This document shows, one piece after another, positions 1 through 12,909 of a stretch of DNA of 64,000 nucleotides. Source of the DNA: Acanthochlamys bracteata (lineage: Eukaryota > Streptophyta > Magnoliopsida > Pandanales > Velloziaceae); assembly GCA_019914995.1 (NCBI GenBank), contig CM034136.1:6711270-6775269 (forward strand), read 5' to 3'. The translations under genes were made by a program, and so were the position numbers. The notes under the pieces are model-generated. The model was given only the letters and a program-made list of their open reading frames with translations. It did not search any database and was not told where the DNA came from. Every line of letters begins with the position of its first letter. Position 1 is the first letter of the stretch.

Positions 1-1012
1 TCTGTTTGGTTAATACAAAGAGGTTCTTATGTGAATATGGCAGTGCTAAACAACTGCATGCATCTTCCTCAGGTTATCTCTAACCCTTAGGCTTCTCATA
101 TAGCAATATGTTAGTCCATCACCTTATCGAAGAGATAATAGGAGGCAATCAAAATTGGGTTTTGTTTATTAGTTTACATAAGACAATATCATGTCAATCC
201 ATAATTATAACTCGAAAGGATTTAGCTTTATGTGGATCTTTATTACATTGAAGGAATTGGAGTACCTTTCTCTAGCTTCAGAAATGTGAGGCTATTTTCT
301 TCTACAGATTGTTGTAGGATAAAAGAATTTCATTGTTTCCTTGACGTTGTTGCAATTGTACACATGTGCATGTGTGATTTGATACATTTTCTTTCCTTCT
401 CTTCCGGTGCCATGAATATAAGAAGCTTTTATTTTATACTGGAAGTGCTCTGCTTTGGAGTAGTCCTACTACAAGTCTGGACTTGCCATGAGAAATACGA
501 GCAAAATAATTTCAAGTCTCAGTTGTGCTGCTGCTGCTTTATACACACAGCTAGCTGAAGAAAGCAAACTTGTACGAGCGCAGAAAAAAACAAAAAAGTT
601 GCACCGCAAAAGTATAACAGAGTTGGAAGATGAAGAAAAATCTGGTTAGCAAAGTTGCTCGTTCTCTCAAGGTTATACCTCACACACTTTATACACGAGT
701 TCAGTTTCACAGCCATGCATATAAAGAAACAGTACGCTTGTTTACCAATCCACTATTTTTTTTTAAAGTTTATTTTTAATAAAAATAATAAAAATTTTAA
801 ATAATTTTTTTATCAAAATTTTTTTAAGTTTAATCTAAAATTTTATTTTTAATACTAAAAAAAATATTAAAACTTTTTATAAAATTTTATCTTTTAAATT
901 AATTTTTTTAAAAATAAATTATTTCGAAGTAAATGTATCCCTGCGAAGCAACAACTTTCGTCCACAGATTCATGTACGAGGCAGATGTTGAACTAGATTC
1001 AAAGCTATAAAG

Positions 1013-1239
1013 TGGCCGTTTGGTATTATGTTTAGAAAATAATTTTTTTAATTTATATTTTCAAATAATTTTAATAATTTTTGTAAAATTTATTTGAAAA
1101 TTTATAAAATATAAAAAATTTAGTAAAATAAAAAATTATTATTATTATTTTAAATAATAAAATAAAATTATTTTTCAAAATAATAAAAACATTTTTTTAA
1201 TTTTTCTTAAAAATATTTTTAAAAAATACCGCCAAATTT
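1013..1239. mobile_element. AT-rich MITE-like element (copy 1)
   Basis: The left end reads GCCGTTTGGTATTATG and the right end, reverse-complemented, begins AATTTGGCGGTATTTT, so the ends form an imperfect inverted repeat around a core almost wholly A/T. The GTTTGG-type end is shared with the better-bounded copy at 2071-2330. I see no clear target duplication, so the borders are approximate. It has no coding capacity and is probably a non-autonomous Tourist-like (PIF/Harbinger) element. Confidence 0.45.
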
Positions 1240-1441
1240 TGCAAAGTCAATCAAACCCACGTACAGTAAAACAACTGCAGTGCAGGATCGTTGTGGTGTC
1301 GCCACAATTGGTACCGTATCCTATATATGCAGAGGACCTTTGGTAAGTATTTACTTATCTTAAATAAATATGTTATATATTTAGTTAGTTTTATATTACT
1401 TTATAAATTTAATAATTTAAAATATAAATTATGTCATAAAC

Positions 1442-1463
1442 TATATATATATATATATATATA
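1442..1463. repeat. (TA)n microsatellite
   Basis: About 11 uninterrupted TA units lie in an AT-rich intergenic stretch. Likely to vary in length between individuals. Confidence 0.85.
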
Positions 1464-2070
1464 ATATCAATTATTTTAATACGAAATTATACTTATTTTA
1501 AATTTAAAAAAAAATATTCTCATAAATTTTAGCTGCATGCTTACTGCTTCAACTGCAAAGATACACGGTATCGATTCGAAGACCTTTAACGGCTGCTGAA
1601 GGAACTCTGGTCGCTCTAGGCAGGTTAAAAAATTGTCTGAAGCTACAGAAATGAGCTAGCAAGCAAAGCAAGCACTCACTTATGAACAAGCGATGGAAGG
1701 AAGGAAATATTTGTAAATAGTTTAAAAAATTTATTTATAAATATTCTTACCATGGATAAAAGTTAATTGAACTTGGTTTTTATAGGTCACGGAATTCGAG
1801 ATTCTTCAATTTTTATTTCGCTTTGATATTACGACAGCAATTTTTATCGTTCGCAACTCTTATTATGATCCTTTTTCTTTTAAACTGCTTCGAGAATGTT
1901 CTTCATTTCACGAAAGCAAATCATCAAATCACTTTCAAATTCAAAGAAACCTGTAAAATTTTTCTTTCGCCAACAAATATCTGCTAATTAAATCAAGGCG
2001 CAATAAGATAATGGCGAAGAAAGCAAATTCATTTCATCTCCCAAAGTCCCAATTAGAAACTTGAAAATTA

Positions 2071-2330
2071 GGGGGCATTTGGGATTGCTTATGAAATGAA
2101 GTTTTTGTGAAATGAAGGGTATTTTTGTTCTTTTTGAAAAATAAGCTCTATTTTTTTTACTTCTAAAAAAATAATAAAAATATGCAATAAAAAGATCTCA
2201 CTCCGTAGAATTTTTCTACACTTTCTAAATTTTTAAATAAATTTTTTATATATTTATAAAATATGTATTGAAAAACGTAAAATGGAGAATTGAAAAGTTG
2301 GGTTGGGGGAAAGCAAAGCCAAACACCCCC
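2071..2330. mobile_element. Tourist-like MITE with TTA target duplication (copy 2)
   Basis: This 260-bp element starts GGGGGCATTTGGGATTGCTT and ends AAGCAAAGCCAAACACCCCC. The reverse complement of the end matches the start at 16 of 20 positions. It is flanked on both sides by TTA (2068-2070 and 2331-2333), the 3-bp target duplication typical of PIF/Harbinger transposons. The GGG..TTTGG start also resembles known Tourist ends. There is no coding capacity. It lies about 1.3 kb upstream of the PRR7-type start codon, in its promoter region. Confidence 0.75.
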
Positions 2331-3608
2331 TTAATCCTTCCAAAACAATCGAGGGTAATTTCGTCTTATTGACAACCGTTTGTTAGATTGACGGCGCCGT
2401 TAAATTTGATTGGGACCTGTCAAATCAAAGTAGGCGGGCAAACGTGCTGAGCCTGAAAAACCAGACCGAGTCCAAATCTTTCATCTGGAAATCGGGAGCG
2501 AGGGCGAGCCACAGCGAAGCTTTAGATCTTCTAACAAAATCGAATCAATTGATCTAATGGCCCAAATTTGCCAGCTAGGATACAGATGGGCCGCGGTTCA
2601 CCGCCACTTGCTCCACATCACCCTACCCTCTTCAATATCTTCTTCCGTTTCTTTTTTCTTTCTTCTTCTTATTCTCACCTTCACCATTCCACAAGTTTTC
2701 TTTTCTTAATATTTTTAATCTTCACTCTCCAATCTTGTCTAGATATATATATATATGCACATATACGCAAAATCAACGCCCAGAATTGAACCGTGATAGC
2801 TTCGATCTCCTTATCTTGTTCTTATTGCTCTTGTTCTGATCTTTGTGTTGTTTAATTCTTCATAAGGTAATATTTTGCTCATCTTTTACTACTGAGGAAC
2901 TCGATTTTTTTTTAATATTTCATATTTTGTTTGCTTGTTTGTTTATTGTTCCTTATTTCGGATTTGTGAGATAGATTTTGGCTGGCTTGAATCTTTTTAT
3001 GTTATGTCTGTTTTATGGAGGATGGATAAGGATTCAAGTAGCTGGATAAGGGTTAAATTAGATTACAGTCCGGAGAATTTCTGGTTGGTGTTTTGATCTT
3101 ATGAATTTCTTGGACAAAATTATTAGGAACTTTTGATCTGTGATTTGAATGATTTTGTTTTATTTAAGCAAGGAGTGTTCTCCTGTTAGCAGTTAGTAAT
3201 TTTAGAGCTAAGAATTCTTTTTGTAGCATATAGTGATTGAGTTAATCTATCATTATTTGTTTAATCACCTTTCTGGTTCTTAACTTCATTTATTTTTTTG
3301 GTTGACACAGAAGTTGCTTTCATGTTCCAGCTAAAAGCAGAAAATTTTGTTTTTGGAGCTAGCATATCGATTTAGGAGTAGGCTTCCATTTTTTCGCAAA
3401 TGAGAGTTATTATAGGCAATCTGGGTCTGTTTTTCTTTGAGGATTCTTTATAGTATGCTGCTGGAAGTAGTAGCAATTGATAATAGAAGGAGTGGGTTAA
3501 TAGAAGGCAAAGGTATGTGGTAGTTCTCTGATAGTTCATCAAAAACCAGGTTTTGTTCAGTTCATCAGACTAGTTTGCTCATTGTTGGGCTCTTTGAATC
3601 TGGCTAAC

Positions 3609-6600
3609 ATGAAGCATCCGCAATTGTGGTTCACTGGGGCTGGCATCGAGGGTCTGGTGGAGCAGAACTGCCACATGCACAATGAGGTCAGGGGCGGCTC
3701 CAACAGGGATGGCCGAGGGGTTTCTGAGGATGAGTCCAAAATCAATGAGGTGGCGGAGGATTTAGGCAATGCAATAGGAAGGGATGTTGCCCCGCCAAAT
3801 GGCCACTCCCTTGAGCAGGTGCAGCAGCAGCCTCCACTGCCACCTCCCGGGCCAATCATCAGCTGGGAGACGATTCTTCCTGTTAGGAGCCTCAAGGTAC
3901 TACTTGTGGAATATGACGATTCAACCCGTCAAGTGGTCAGTGCCTTGCTTCGCAACTGCAGCTATGAAGGTGAGGAGTTATTCTACACTCAAGTTGCTTT
4001 CATCTTCACCCAAGTCTTAAATCCTACCTGCTGCAGAATTTCTGAACTAATCTGAACATCTAAAACAGCGTTAAATTTGTTAGCTTATACCAAAATATAT
4101 GATTAGCATGTAACATTACAAACTATTTTCCAAGTTAATGCTACAGTTCTGGGTTTTTGTTCTTTCAGGGTTCTATTATAGTCAATATCCTCTTGAACAA
4201 ACCTAAGAAGAATACAATAAACCCTCTGATTTCTTATATATCTTTTTCTACAAGATACTGCATAGGGATTTCAACTCCCTAGATGGGAGATACATCAAAC
4301 TAAACTGGAACTTCCACTCTTTTCTGTTTGGTCCTGGGTCTTGAATGCTGGCTTAACCCCTAATGTTCTACTTCTCATAGGTTTGCTTCCAGTATCATTT
4401 GCACCATAAAAAGTTCCCTTCTTGTAAAGGCAACATTGAGGAAGTTGTATTCAAGAGAAGCAAAGATGTATTGATTAGTTTAGTATAGTGTACATGTAAT
4501 TTTGTCTATTACATGACTTGGGGTTGCTTTCTGAGTGGAAGGTGAGAGCATTAGGATGTTCTTTTTCTTTTTAGTTTGTTTACTTCTCATGTCATTCTTT
4601 ACTACAGTGCTAGCACAATGATATTAGTTTTGTTGAGCATCCAATATAGTTGTCTGTTCGAATGGCTGAACACTTACCTTCATGGGCATTTCATATGCTT
4701 TTTCATAATGAGGCTGGAACTTTAGGAGGATGATGTAGTACAGCTTCGATATATCAAACTGGTTGGGACTGAGCAGTATGTTCTTGTTCTAATTGAATGC
4801 TAAGGAAATTCAGCACCAGCATGTTACTTGGTCTCCTAAGTGGATGCTAAGAAAATTTATGCACAGCACCAGCATATTACTTAGTCTCCATATTTATTTC
4901 TGTTTTGTCATTGTGTAGTAAATTAGGTTAGATATATTTAGGAGTATGTTGATGTTTACTTTTGACAGGAAGAGGTTCTCTAAATATTTGGGAGACCTAT
5001 TACATACTGTGTGATCTTTTGGTTGTAAACTTTGCAATTTAGTTGGTCAATCTTTGAAGGAAAACTATTCTTACTCGTATTCGTGAGCATTGGGTTTAAT
5101 CGGACCTTAACCTTCTACTAAATTTATTTTTTTTATCAAAATCATATGTGTTTGTGTTTACAGAAAATTGATCAGTAAAGAGGAAATAAAAGCGTAAGTA
5201 TCAGACTAGTTTCTGGAAGCCGTGGTTCTTTTACAAAGGGTGATGCATTCTTATGGAGTTTGAGTTACTGCCAAGTAGACTGTTTTTAGTTGAGGATATT
5301 CCTTGAACAGTTGAGGATCTTACTGGAACTAGGTATAACTTGTTGTAAAAGATAGTGCAGTTCATTGGTGAAATCTTTACAAAAGTTTGTTCAAAAGTAT
5401 TTTGGTTTTACAAGGAAAAGATGTAAAACTTGTAAGCAAATTTCTATAAGCAATGTAGAATGGAAGACTTTTCATATACCGCATCGATAGATAGATGGTG
5501 TTTCTATTTAAAGTAACTAGGGAAGGAGCAAACATTTAAGAGGTTCTTTTGAGAAAGAAATATGTTGTTACAATTTTTATGCATTTATTTTATTATTCTA
5601 CATGGCGTGCTTTTGTGAGGTGTTAGTTCTGCATATTTTTTACTTCAACCATTGCATTTCATAATCCACTGTGTCTTTGTTGATTTGATTATGCTGTCTT
5701 TATTGTGTGGCAGTTGTTGCTGTCTCAAATGGTTTTGAAGCTTGGAACATATTAGAGGACTTTATGAACAACATTAATCTTGTCCTGACAGAGGTAGCCA
5801 TGCCTGGATTATCTGGGATTGGTCTTCTAAACAAGATCATGACTCATAAAACCTGCAAAAATATCCCTGTGATAAGTAAGTGTCTAAGATAACTATCAAG
5901 TTGCATAATTTCTTCAAATGAAATCATCTGCATAGTGGCTTTCATATTGTAAGAGTGAAAAAATCTCTTTGGTTTTTGGAATTTGCTTTTTGACATGGCG
6001 TGATGACTTTCTTTTGCAGTGATGTCATCGAATGATTCGATGGGTGTTGCTTTTAAATGCCTATCGAAAGGTGCAGCTGACTTTCTGGTAAAGCCTATTC
6101 GAAAAAATGAGCTGAAAAACCTTTGGCAGCATGTCTGGAGAAGGTGCCATAGTGTAAGACTATCTTAATTTTCACTTCTAAGTATGTGTGGTGTCTTTTC
6201 CCTCGATATAAACAATAAATGTTCTTTGCAATCTTAGTTTCTTGAATTCCTTCAGTTTCCCATTTCTTACTGTAGTGAGATATCTTGTCAATATCGGTTG
6301 CATAACTGGGAATCTGTATATACCATAGGACTGCTACTTTTTTCTAATTCCTGTCATTTTAATCATCATACGTGCATTGTTGTTCCACTTCAGTCTAGCG
6401 GCAGCGGAAGTGAAAGTAGAGTCCAAAACCAGAAGTCCCTCAAATCAAAAAGTGCAGATGATTCTGATAATAACACTGATAGCACTGATGAGGAGGATAA
6501 TGGGAGCATTGGCTTGAATACAAGGGATGGAAGTGACCATGGAAGTGGAACTCAAGTAAGTTTATATGGCATCCCTCCTCATAAACTGCAACATGAGTTT

Positions 6601-9600
6601 TCCATTGTGACTATTTGATGCACACTAAAGTGATCTTGAGAAATGTTGAGAAATGTTCTTTCAAGGTTATTCTTTGTAAGGCTACATCCTATACCAGGAA
6701 TGCTGGCAGTTTCTTCCTCACTCATAAATTTGGATAGCACTCTCAGCTTCTGTGTGCAGAGTAGTAGGGTCCTTTCCTCAAGCCTACAAATTAGGAAACC
6801 ATTTCAAAGATTATTATAGCTAGTTTTATTTAAGCAAAACATAGTTAACTCTTTTCATCTAAAAGAATGTTACTTTTTGTTGTTTGGAATTATTACTTGT
6901 TGGTAGCGAGTTCCTTAACACAGTAGTTTTGTTTTCTCAATCAGAAAGAATGATCCAGTTCTCTCTGTGATTGCGCATTGTTAGGAGGTTGTAAGTCATA
7001 CTTCCCTTGGAATAAGACAATAATAGGTAGAGAAGCGTTATATACCATAGTCAATATGTTGTATCATCAGAGTAAGTTACACATTGTATGGTGTAGCCTT
7101 ATATACAGGAGTGAACTGATCTTCTCTTTGCTTGGATCTTAAGATTAAGGTCATGGTGGCACTTAGAATATCTGCTTAATGATGGAAAACCTATGGATGG
7201 ATTTCTTTGGAGAAACCGTCCCCTATTATCCATTAGACCTGCATCTACGGAAAGTAAGTTCCATCTATGCTTTTATTTGCCATCAACCTGGATCGACACT
7301 ATCCCATTAGCTCTGTCTGCTTGGGGCTTGGCATTGGTGTTGTGTTTGGAGGGTTGGACATTGCATGAATGAGTCGCTTGCATATTAAGTATTTAGTATG
7401 ACATTAACTGGCACATTAGTGCAACTAAAGTCAAGAGGAGGGCTATAGCTTTGATAGCGATAAAATTAAAAGGATTAACATCTATACAATATACATGATT
7501 AGGATGATATGTTAACATTCATATAATTTACATGATTAGGATGATGACGTTATGTGCACACATGGATTTAGAGTTAAGTGTGCTTTATATCTTTTGATGC
7601 AACTCCTTCCACATAATTGCACAAACCATTGTAACTTAAGTCTTGCTAGGACATGCTAATGATGCTTGCTCAAGAATTTTCACTGTTAACTTGTCTGCAT
7701 TTTCTGTTGTTGTTTTCCATCTGCTGAGGTTGGAAATGTAATATTTGTGATGCTTAACTGTCCACACCTAGAAGTTCTTTAAGTTCCAGCCAAACTGCCT
7801 ATCAATAGATCGTGGACATGGTAATAGCTTTTGTAAATAAATGACGGACACCGTGCAGATGGTTTTCTTTGGAGAAACCCTTTTCTATTATCCATTAGAA
7901 CTTCATCTATGGAAAAGTAAGTTCCATCTTTGCTTTTACTTGCCATCAACCTGGATCGACACTGTCCCATTAGCTCTTTCTGCTTGGCGCTTGGCATTGG
8001 TGTTGCGTTTGGAGGGTTGGGCGTTTCATGAATAAGTCGCTTGCATATTACGTATTTATTATGACATTAACTGGCACATTGGTGCAACTAAAGTCAAGAG
8101 GAGGGTTATAACTTTGATGGTGATAAATTTCAAAGGATTAACATCCATATAATGTACATGATTAGGACGATATGATTACATGATTAAGAAGATGTGGTTT
8201 TGCGCACACATGGATTTAAGAGTTAAAGTGTGTTTCAAATCTTTTGATGCAACTCCTTCCACATAATTGCGCACCATTGTAACTGTAGTCTTGCATATAT
8301 GTTAATAATGCTAGCTTAGGAATTTTCACTGTTAACTTGTGTGCATTTTCTGGTGTTGTTTTCCATTTGTGAGGTTGGAAGTCTAATATTTATGATACTT
8401 AACTTCACCTAGAACTGCTTTCAGTTCCAGCCAAACTGGCCTATCAATAGGTCATGGTGATGGTAATAGCTTTTGTAAATAAATGTTCATAAGAAAATTG
8501 CATTTTATCTAGCTTTAATTTGTGTGCTTCGATGCTAACGGGTGTGTGGAAAACCTTTTATTTTGGAAGAGTTCTTGGACGAAACATGCAGTCGATGTGG
8601 ATAGCCCCCAACAAGTGTCTCCATCAGATCATGTTGCTGATCGACATGATAGTATTTGTGCACTGGTCATTCATCCTATCTCTGAAAATTTCTGCAGTCA
8701 ATGGGCGCCAATGAGTCCCCACAATGATTTTAAAAAGCAAAAGGAACATAATGGTACTCTCTCAATATGTGGTTTCAGTTAACTGTACAGACTAGTTTCC
8801 ATGCATCGTGGTTTTATGAACTGTGGTTATTTCATAGCAGATGATCATATCATGGGCAAGGATTTGGCAATAGGAATGCCTAACCTAGACACTCAAAATA
8901 TATCATCTCCAGCTGATAAGCTTTCTACCAGTCCAATGGGCGTAATTTTGGAAGACTCGCATAAAAAAGACCAAAGTAAAGCTGGAACGGAAAGTCATCT
9001 TGAACACGAACATAGTAAGGTATCCCATGCAATCAAGCATGCTACTGATTTCAGTGGTGGGATCATTGACGCAAGCAATGCAGATTTGAGAGGCAGAGAA
9101 ACTGATAGTAATGGCTTTTATAAGACTCCTAATTGCGAAGAGAAGATTGACCAGGATGAGATGGAGATGCCATCGCTTGAGCTTAGTTTGAAGAGGCTGA
9201 GACCAAGTAGAGAACTGAACAATGACCGTAGTGTTTTGAGACATTCCGATCATTCTGCTTTTACAAGGTGATAGAACTTCCAAAAACAGATTGTATTTAT
9301 CTTTTCCTTTTTCCTTTGGCAGGACTTTAATTTTGCAGTTTATGTGACACAGGTACAACCGCTCTGCTGCATCTAACCAAGGTCCTACAGGATTTGGAGG
9401 AAATTGTTCAATTCCTATTGTTAGCTGTTCAGAGGCAGTGAAAACAGATTCAAGGTATAATAATATGATCTCAAGTTCTAATGCTGCTCCGCTGAGGCAA
9501 GGCTCTGATGGCAGTAGCAATAACAATGACGTGGGCTCCACTACAAAGAATCCCGTCTCCAAACCCGCAACATTCAAAGATAAGATAACAGCCACATCAA

Positions 9601-11691
9601 TTGTCAGTGGAGTGGAACCATGCTCCTTTCATTCTTCACAACATCAAACTTCCGGAAGCCAGCAAGTAACTCAGGAGAAGAGGGGAGATGTTGATACTAG
9701 CACATTGGTGGGCCAGCCACCTGTACTCAAGCATGAAGTCCAAGTACAACACCATCACCATCACTATCACCACCATCACCATCATCTACACAAAAAGCAG
9801 CAACAGCAACCGGATCAAGATGGATCATCACTTAAGGATTTTCCACCAGCTGCTGCTCAATGTAGATCATCGAATGTGCTAGGAGGCCCAAAGGAAGGTA
9901 TTGCAGCCAACTTTAGTGTGAATGGCAGTACCTCAGAGAGCAACCACAGGAGCAAACATGAGAGCAATGGACAGAATGGAAGTAGTGTTGCTGTTAACAC
10001 AGCACAAATGAATATGGACAGCGATACTGGAGTAGGAGAACGAAGTGGAAGTGGTGGAACTGAAAGTGCCAGTGCTAGTGGAAGTGGCAGTCGAAGTGGA
10101 TTGGCTTCAAACAGATCTACTCAAAGAGAAGCTGCTCTGAACAAGTTTCGGCAGAAACGTAAAGAGCGAAATTTCGGAAAGAAGGTAGAAGGCACTTCTT
10201 GGCTTCTTGCAATTCTATTTTTGCTTTAAAATGCTTTTTATATTATAGGCGTAACGAAGCTATTAAGCTTTAGCCTAGGATAACAAGTTAGGATGTCACT
10301 AAAGATATCAGTAAGACGTACTGATGTCGTGTGGTTTTATTATTCATATTTTAGCATTTTTTACTGAATAATATGTGATGAGGTTGTTAATAGCACCAGT
10401 GCACTTTGAGAGATTGCTAATGTGTTGAGGTCGTTTGATTAGTGAAAACAAGAGTGAAATTAGCAAGAATAGTGAAAAGAAAGAATCAACAAGCAATCCC
10501 CAAATAAGAGATTTATGTTGATCGGCACTATCTAGTTGCCCTATGTCCATGGATGAAGTGGTTGGACTTATATTTCTGTGTCCATTCTATCACGCCCATC
10601 TCTCCTTTCTCTTTTTCCTCCACCTCTATCCAATCCTTGAATTGGGTTCTATTTATACAAATACAGTAAACTGATCGGGATCTAATTGCCCATATTGGAG
10701 GAAAATACAACAAATATATTGTAGGACAGCGGAGACATGTCACTTCATTCACTATGAGTAACTCTCTTAGCTGAAGTGCACCTCTTCCATTGGAAATAGT
10801 AGTATGTGATTGAAGTACTTTGAAGTGAACTCTTTGTAATAGGCTGACATGTTACTGAGGCTGAAGTCCTACTAAGCCAAAGTCTTTACTGAGACCAAAG
10901 CCTTGAAACTATTGTGTATTAAATTCAAACCTTTCAGGTAGGCCAAAGCATATTCTAAAGGCCAAACTGCAGGGGCAGCCTAGGAGGGTGAACACATTCT
11001 AGTAAGTCGAAATGTATGCAAGGAAGATGTAGTATGTAATAGGATGAAGTACACTTCATAGTATGTAGAGGCCCATTTCAATAAGGTGGTGAATATGTGG
11101 CAAATTTCAAGAGAATGAATACTTTCGTATCATCATTATATGCACATGCTTATCATACGTTACTTGCATAAAATATATAATTTCCTTTCTTAATTGCCTC
11201 ATCTCCATATTAGAAGTTAAGCTCGTTGCTAAGCACTCGTATGCAGAGGGATTTTAATGTCTTGAAGGGTGGAGGAGAAGTCCTTGTTGGAACTTTAAAG
11301 AAAATGTATTCAAGGTAATTGAAAGAGGCTATAACTCTCGAGAGTATAAGCAGGTTGGAGGAGAAGTCCTTGTTGCTTTGAATTAACTTGCTAAAGACAA
11401 ATCTGGTTGGTAAAATCTCGTCGCTGTTTATGGTATTTTTGAAGAGACTTAGAAACTGAGCCTTTTTGGCATTGTGTGTCAATCTGAATGAGATCTGCTC
11501 TCGAGTCCATCTAAAATGTTTGTAGAAGGAAGTTTTTCTATTGCTTAGAAACTTGGCATTCATTGGTCATCCTCTGATTTCAGGTGCGTTACCAAAGCCG
11601 GAAGAAACTTGCAGAGCAGCGACCACGAATTCGAGGGCAATTTGTGAAGCAGACTGCACACGAGGACACAAGTCGGAAGGCAGAAAGCTAG
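3609..11691 (+). CDS. PRR7: PRR7-type pseudo-response regulator (circadian clock)
   Basis: Nuclear transcriptional repressor of the plant circadian clock; family members repress CCA1/LHY-type morning genes. Coding exons: 3609-3969, 5714-5875, 6020-6153, 6394-6555, 8570-8753, 8841-9267, 9353-10184 and 11584-11691. They sum to 2370 nt (789 aa), close to other PRR7 proteins. The pseudo-receiver (about residues 95-215) starts [15 protein letters not shown] and has LTEV with Glu147 where a true receiver has the phospho-accepting Asp. A Ser/Gly/Asp-rich middle follows, then a His-rich tract near residues 605-625 and a C-terminal CCT domain (about 733-775) split by the last intron after RNFGKK. The start is the first ATG of the exon; the leader contains an intron with donor near 2866. 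Intron 4 holds a large tandem duplication and intron 7 a probable retroelement piece. Family assignment is firm; PRR7 rather than PRR3 rests on overall similarity. Confidence 0.93.
7181..8487. repeat. Two-unit tandem duplication (~660 bp) inside PRR7 intron 4
   Basis: Units of about 7181-7842 and 7843-8487 align along their length. Both contain TTCTTTGGAGAAACC (at 7203 and 7865, a shift of 662 bp), a shared CCATCAACCTGGATCGACAC block, and the same ending TAGCTTTTGTAAATAAATG. The copies differ by scattered substitutions and small indels, so the duplication is not recent. It lies just before the exon starting at 8570. Short open frames inside it are not conserved between the copies. Confidence 0.85.
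10419..10760. mobile_element. Probable LTR-retroelement-derived fragment in PRR7 intron 7
   Basis: The stretch has the sequence style of woody-plant Copia-type LTRs: a conserved block resembling TTATGTTGATCGGCACTATC followed by GCCCTATGTCCATGG, then a pyrimidine-rich stretch and an ATTTATAC block. Only a partial, isolated piece is seen, with no coding region or second terminal repeat, so it reads as an old fossil or solo-LTR remnant. Borders are approximate and the family call rests on pattern memory. Confidence 0.35.
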
Positions 11692-12154
11692 TTCTTGTAC
11701 AATAGCTGCTTGGAATATAGCAAGCGTTTTAACTTTAGCAATTTCCTATATTGGAGTGGCCAATTAGTAGAGGTAACGGATGAGAGTCATACCCGGCTCT
11801 TGCTTGTAACAAAATAGTGTCTGCATCAGTTGGAAACTGCTATTTTTCCGAAGATGCATAATTGGTTGTCTAGTTAAGTGTAACTTGTAGTTCTGTTTGT
11901 GTATCTATGTCCTCAATTCTGCATTTGTTGGAGGACTGGTCCTAAATAGTTGCCAGCCCTGATTCTAGCGAATTACATATTCTTCTTAACCATGAACCAA
12001 TTAATTTGTTTGGAAACATTGCTACTGTTAGATTGCCTGGATGATGAATTTCCAAAGTTTGTGTTTCAGTTACTGGCGCAAAAAAAAGAGTTGGTATTGG
12101 TATTTACTATGGTCTTTCAGTATGTCTGCAACTCCCCGCTTGTATATTATGATG

Positions 12155-12390
12155 CATTTGGTATTGCTTCTCCTTAATTTTCATTTCTAAAAAATATTTA
12201 ATATTTTTATAACTTTTTTTATAATATTTTACAGATTTATTTGAAAATTTAAAAATAAAAAATTTTATGTCAAATAATTTTATTATTATTTATTATTTTT
12301 TTTAAAAATTAAATTTATTTAAAATAAAATAAAAATATTTTTATTTAGAAAAATTATTTTGTAATTATTTTTAAACACTCTAAATATCCT
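12155..12390. mobile_element. AT-rich MITE-like element (copy 3, weak ends)
   Basis: The left end reads GCATTTGGTATTGCTT, close to the left end of the element at 2071. The interior is the same A/T-only type, and the right end near TTTAAACACTC is a poor inverted match. Probably a decayed family member. Borders are approximate. Confidence 0.35.
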
Positions 12391-12691
12391 CATCGTTCAG
12401 AATCGCTAGTTTGCATTCCTAAAGAGTTATTATTCAGCAAGGTAATATAAAACAACAGCACAGCCTAAATGCAGCACAGCAAGGTAATATAAGCAATCTG
12501 CGAGTTTGCGAGCCGAACATTCATCTCAATTAACTCGGTCAGACGTAAGCGTAGTGCAGTAAAAATGGAGAAAGTCTAGAAGAGATTGAGTAGATCAATG
12601 AGCACCAAATTTCTAGCAGAGCTGGTAAACTGTTCGCCCTTGCTGTATATATTCATAAGTTCATCTTCAATTACATCTTTTTCTTAATATC

Positions 12692-12909
12692 ATATTATGG
12701 AGTGCTTATAACTTATTTCTTTTTTATTTTAATTTTTTACTAAATTTTAAAAATTTAAATTCTTAATTTAAAAAATATAGAAAAATCTGTATCATAAAAT
12801 TTATTATTATTTATAATTATTATTTATTAAAAAATAAAATTTATTTTTTTTAATTTTAAAAATAATTTTTGTTTTTACAATTTTTTTTAAAATAAGCACT
12901 CCAAAATAT
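12692..12909. mobile_element. AT-rich MITE-like element with near-perfect inverted ends (copy 4)
   Basis: The left end is ATATTATGGAGTGCTTAT and the right end is ATAAGCACTCCAAAATAT. Reverse-complemented, the right end matches the left at 17 of 18 positions. The 180-bp interior is almost pure A/T with no coding capacity. It lies roughly 120 bp downstream (in the minus-strand sense) of the point where the ELP6 relic stops. Confidence 0.6.

Larger units (their letters stand above)
1..2560. other. Intergenic, AT-rich; no gene supported
   Basis: No open frame here has splice sites or a recognisable family signature. The stretch holds two AT-rich MITE-like elements (1013-1239 and 2071-2330) and a TA microsatellite. 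The part after about 2340 is less AT-rich and is probably the proximal promoter of the PRR7-type gene that follows. Confidence 0.6.

Noticed and set aside
232-716. Open frames on both strands near the left edge
   Set aside because: No homology, splice structure or codon bias is visible; low-complexity Cys/Phe-rich translations are typical of chance frames.
3582-3608. Nine extra codons upstream of the PRR7 ATG
   Set aside because: The codon at 3582 is TTG. The first ATG in frame is 3609, so translation should start there.
11210-11563. Minus-strand frame of 117 codons in PRR7 intron 7
   Set aside because: No recognisable domain, and it lies within a well-defined intron. Treated as chance.
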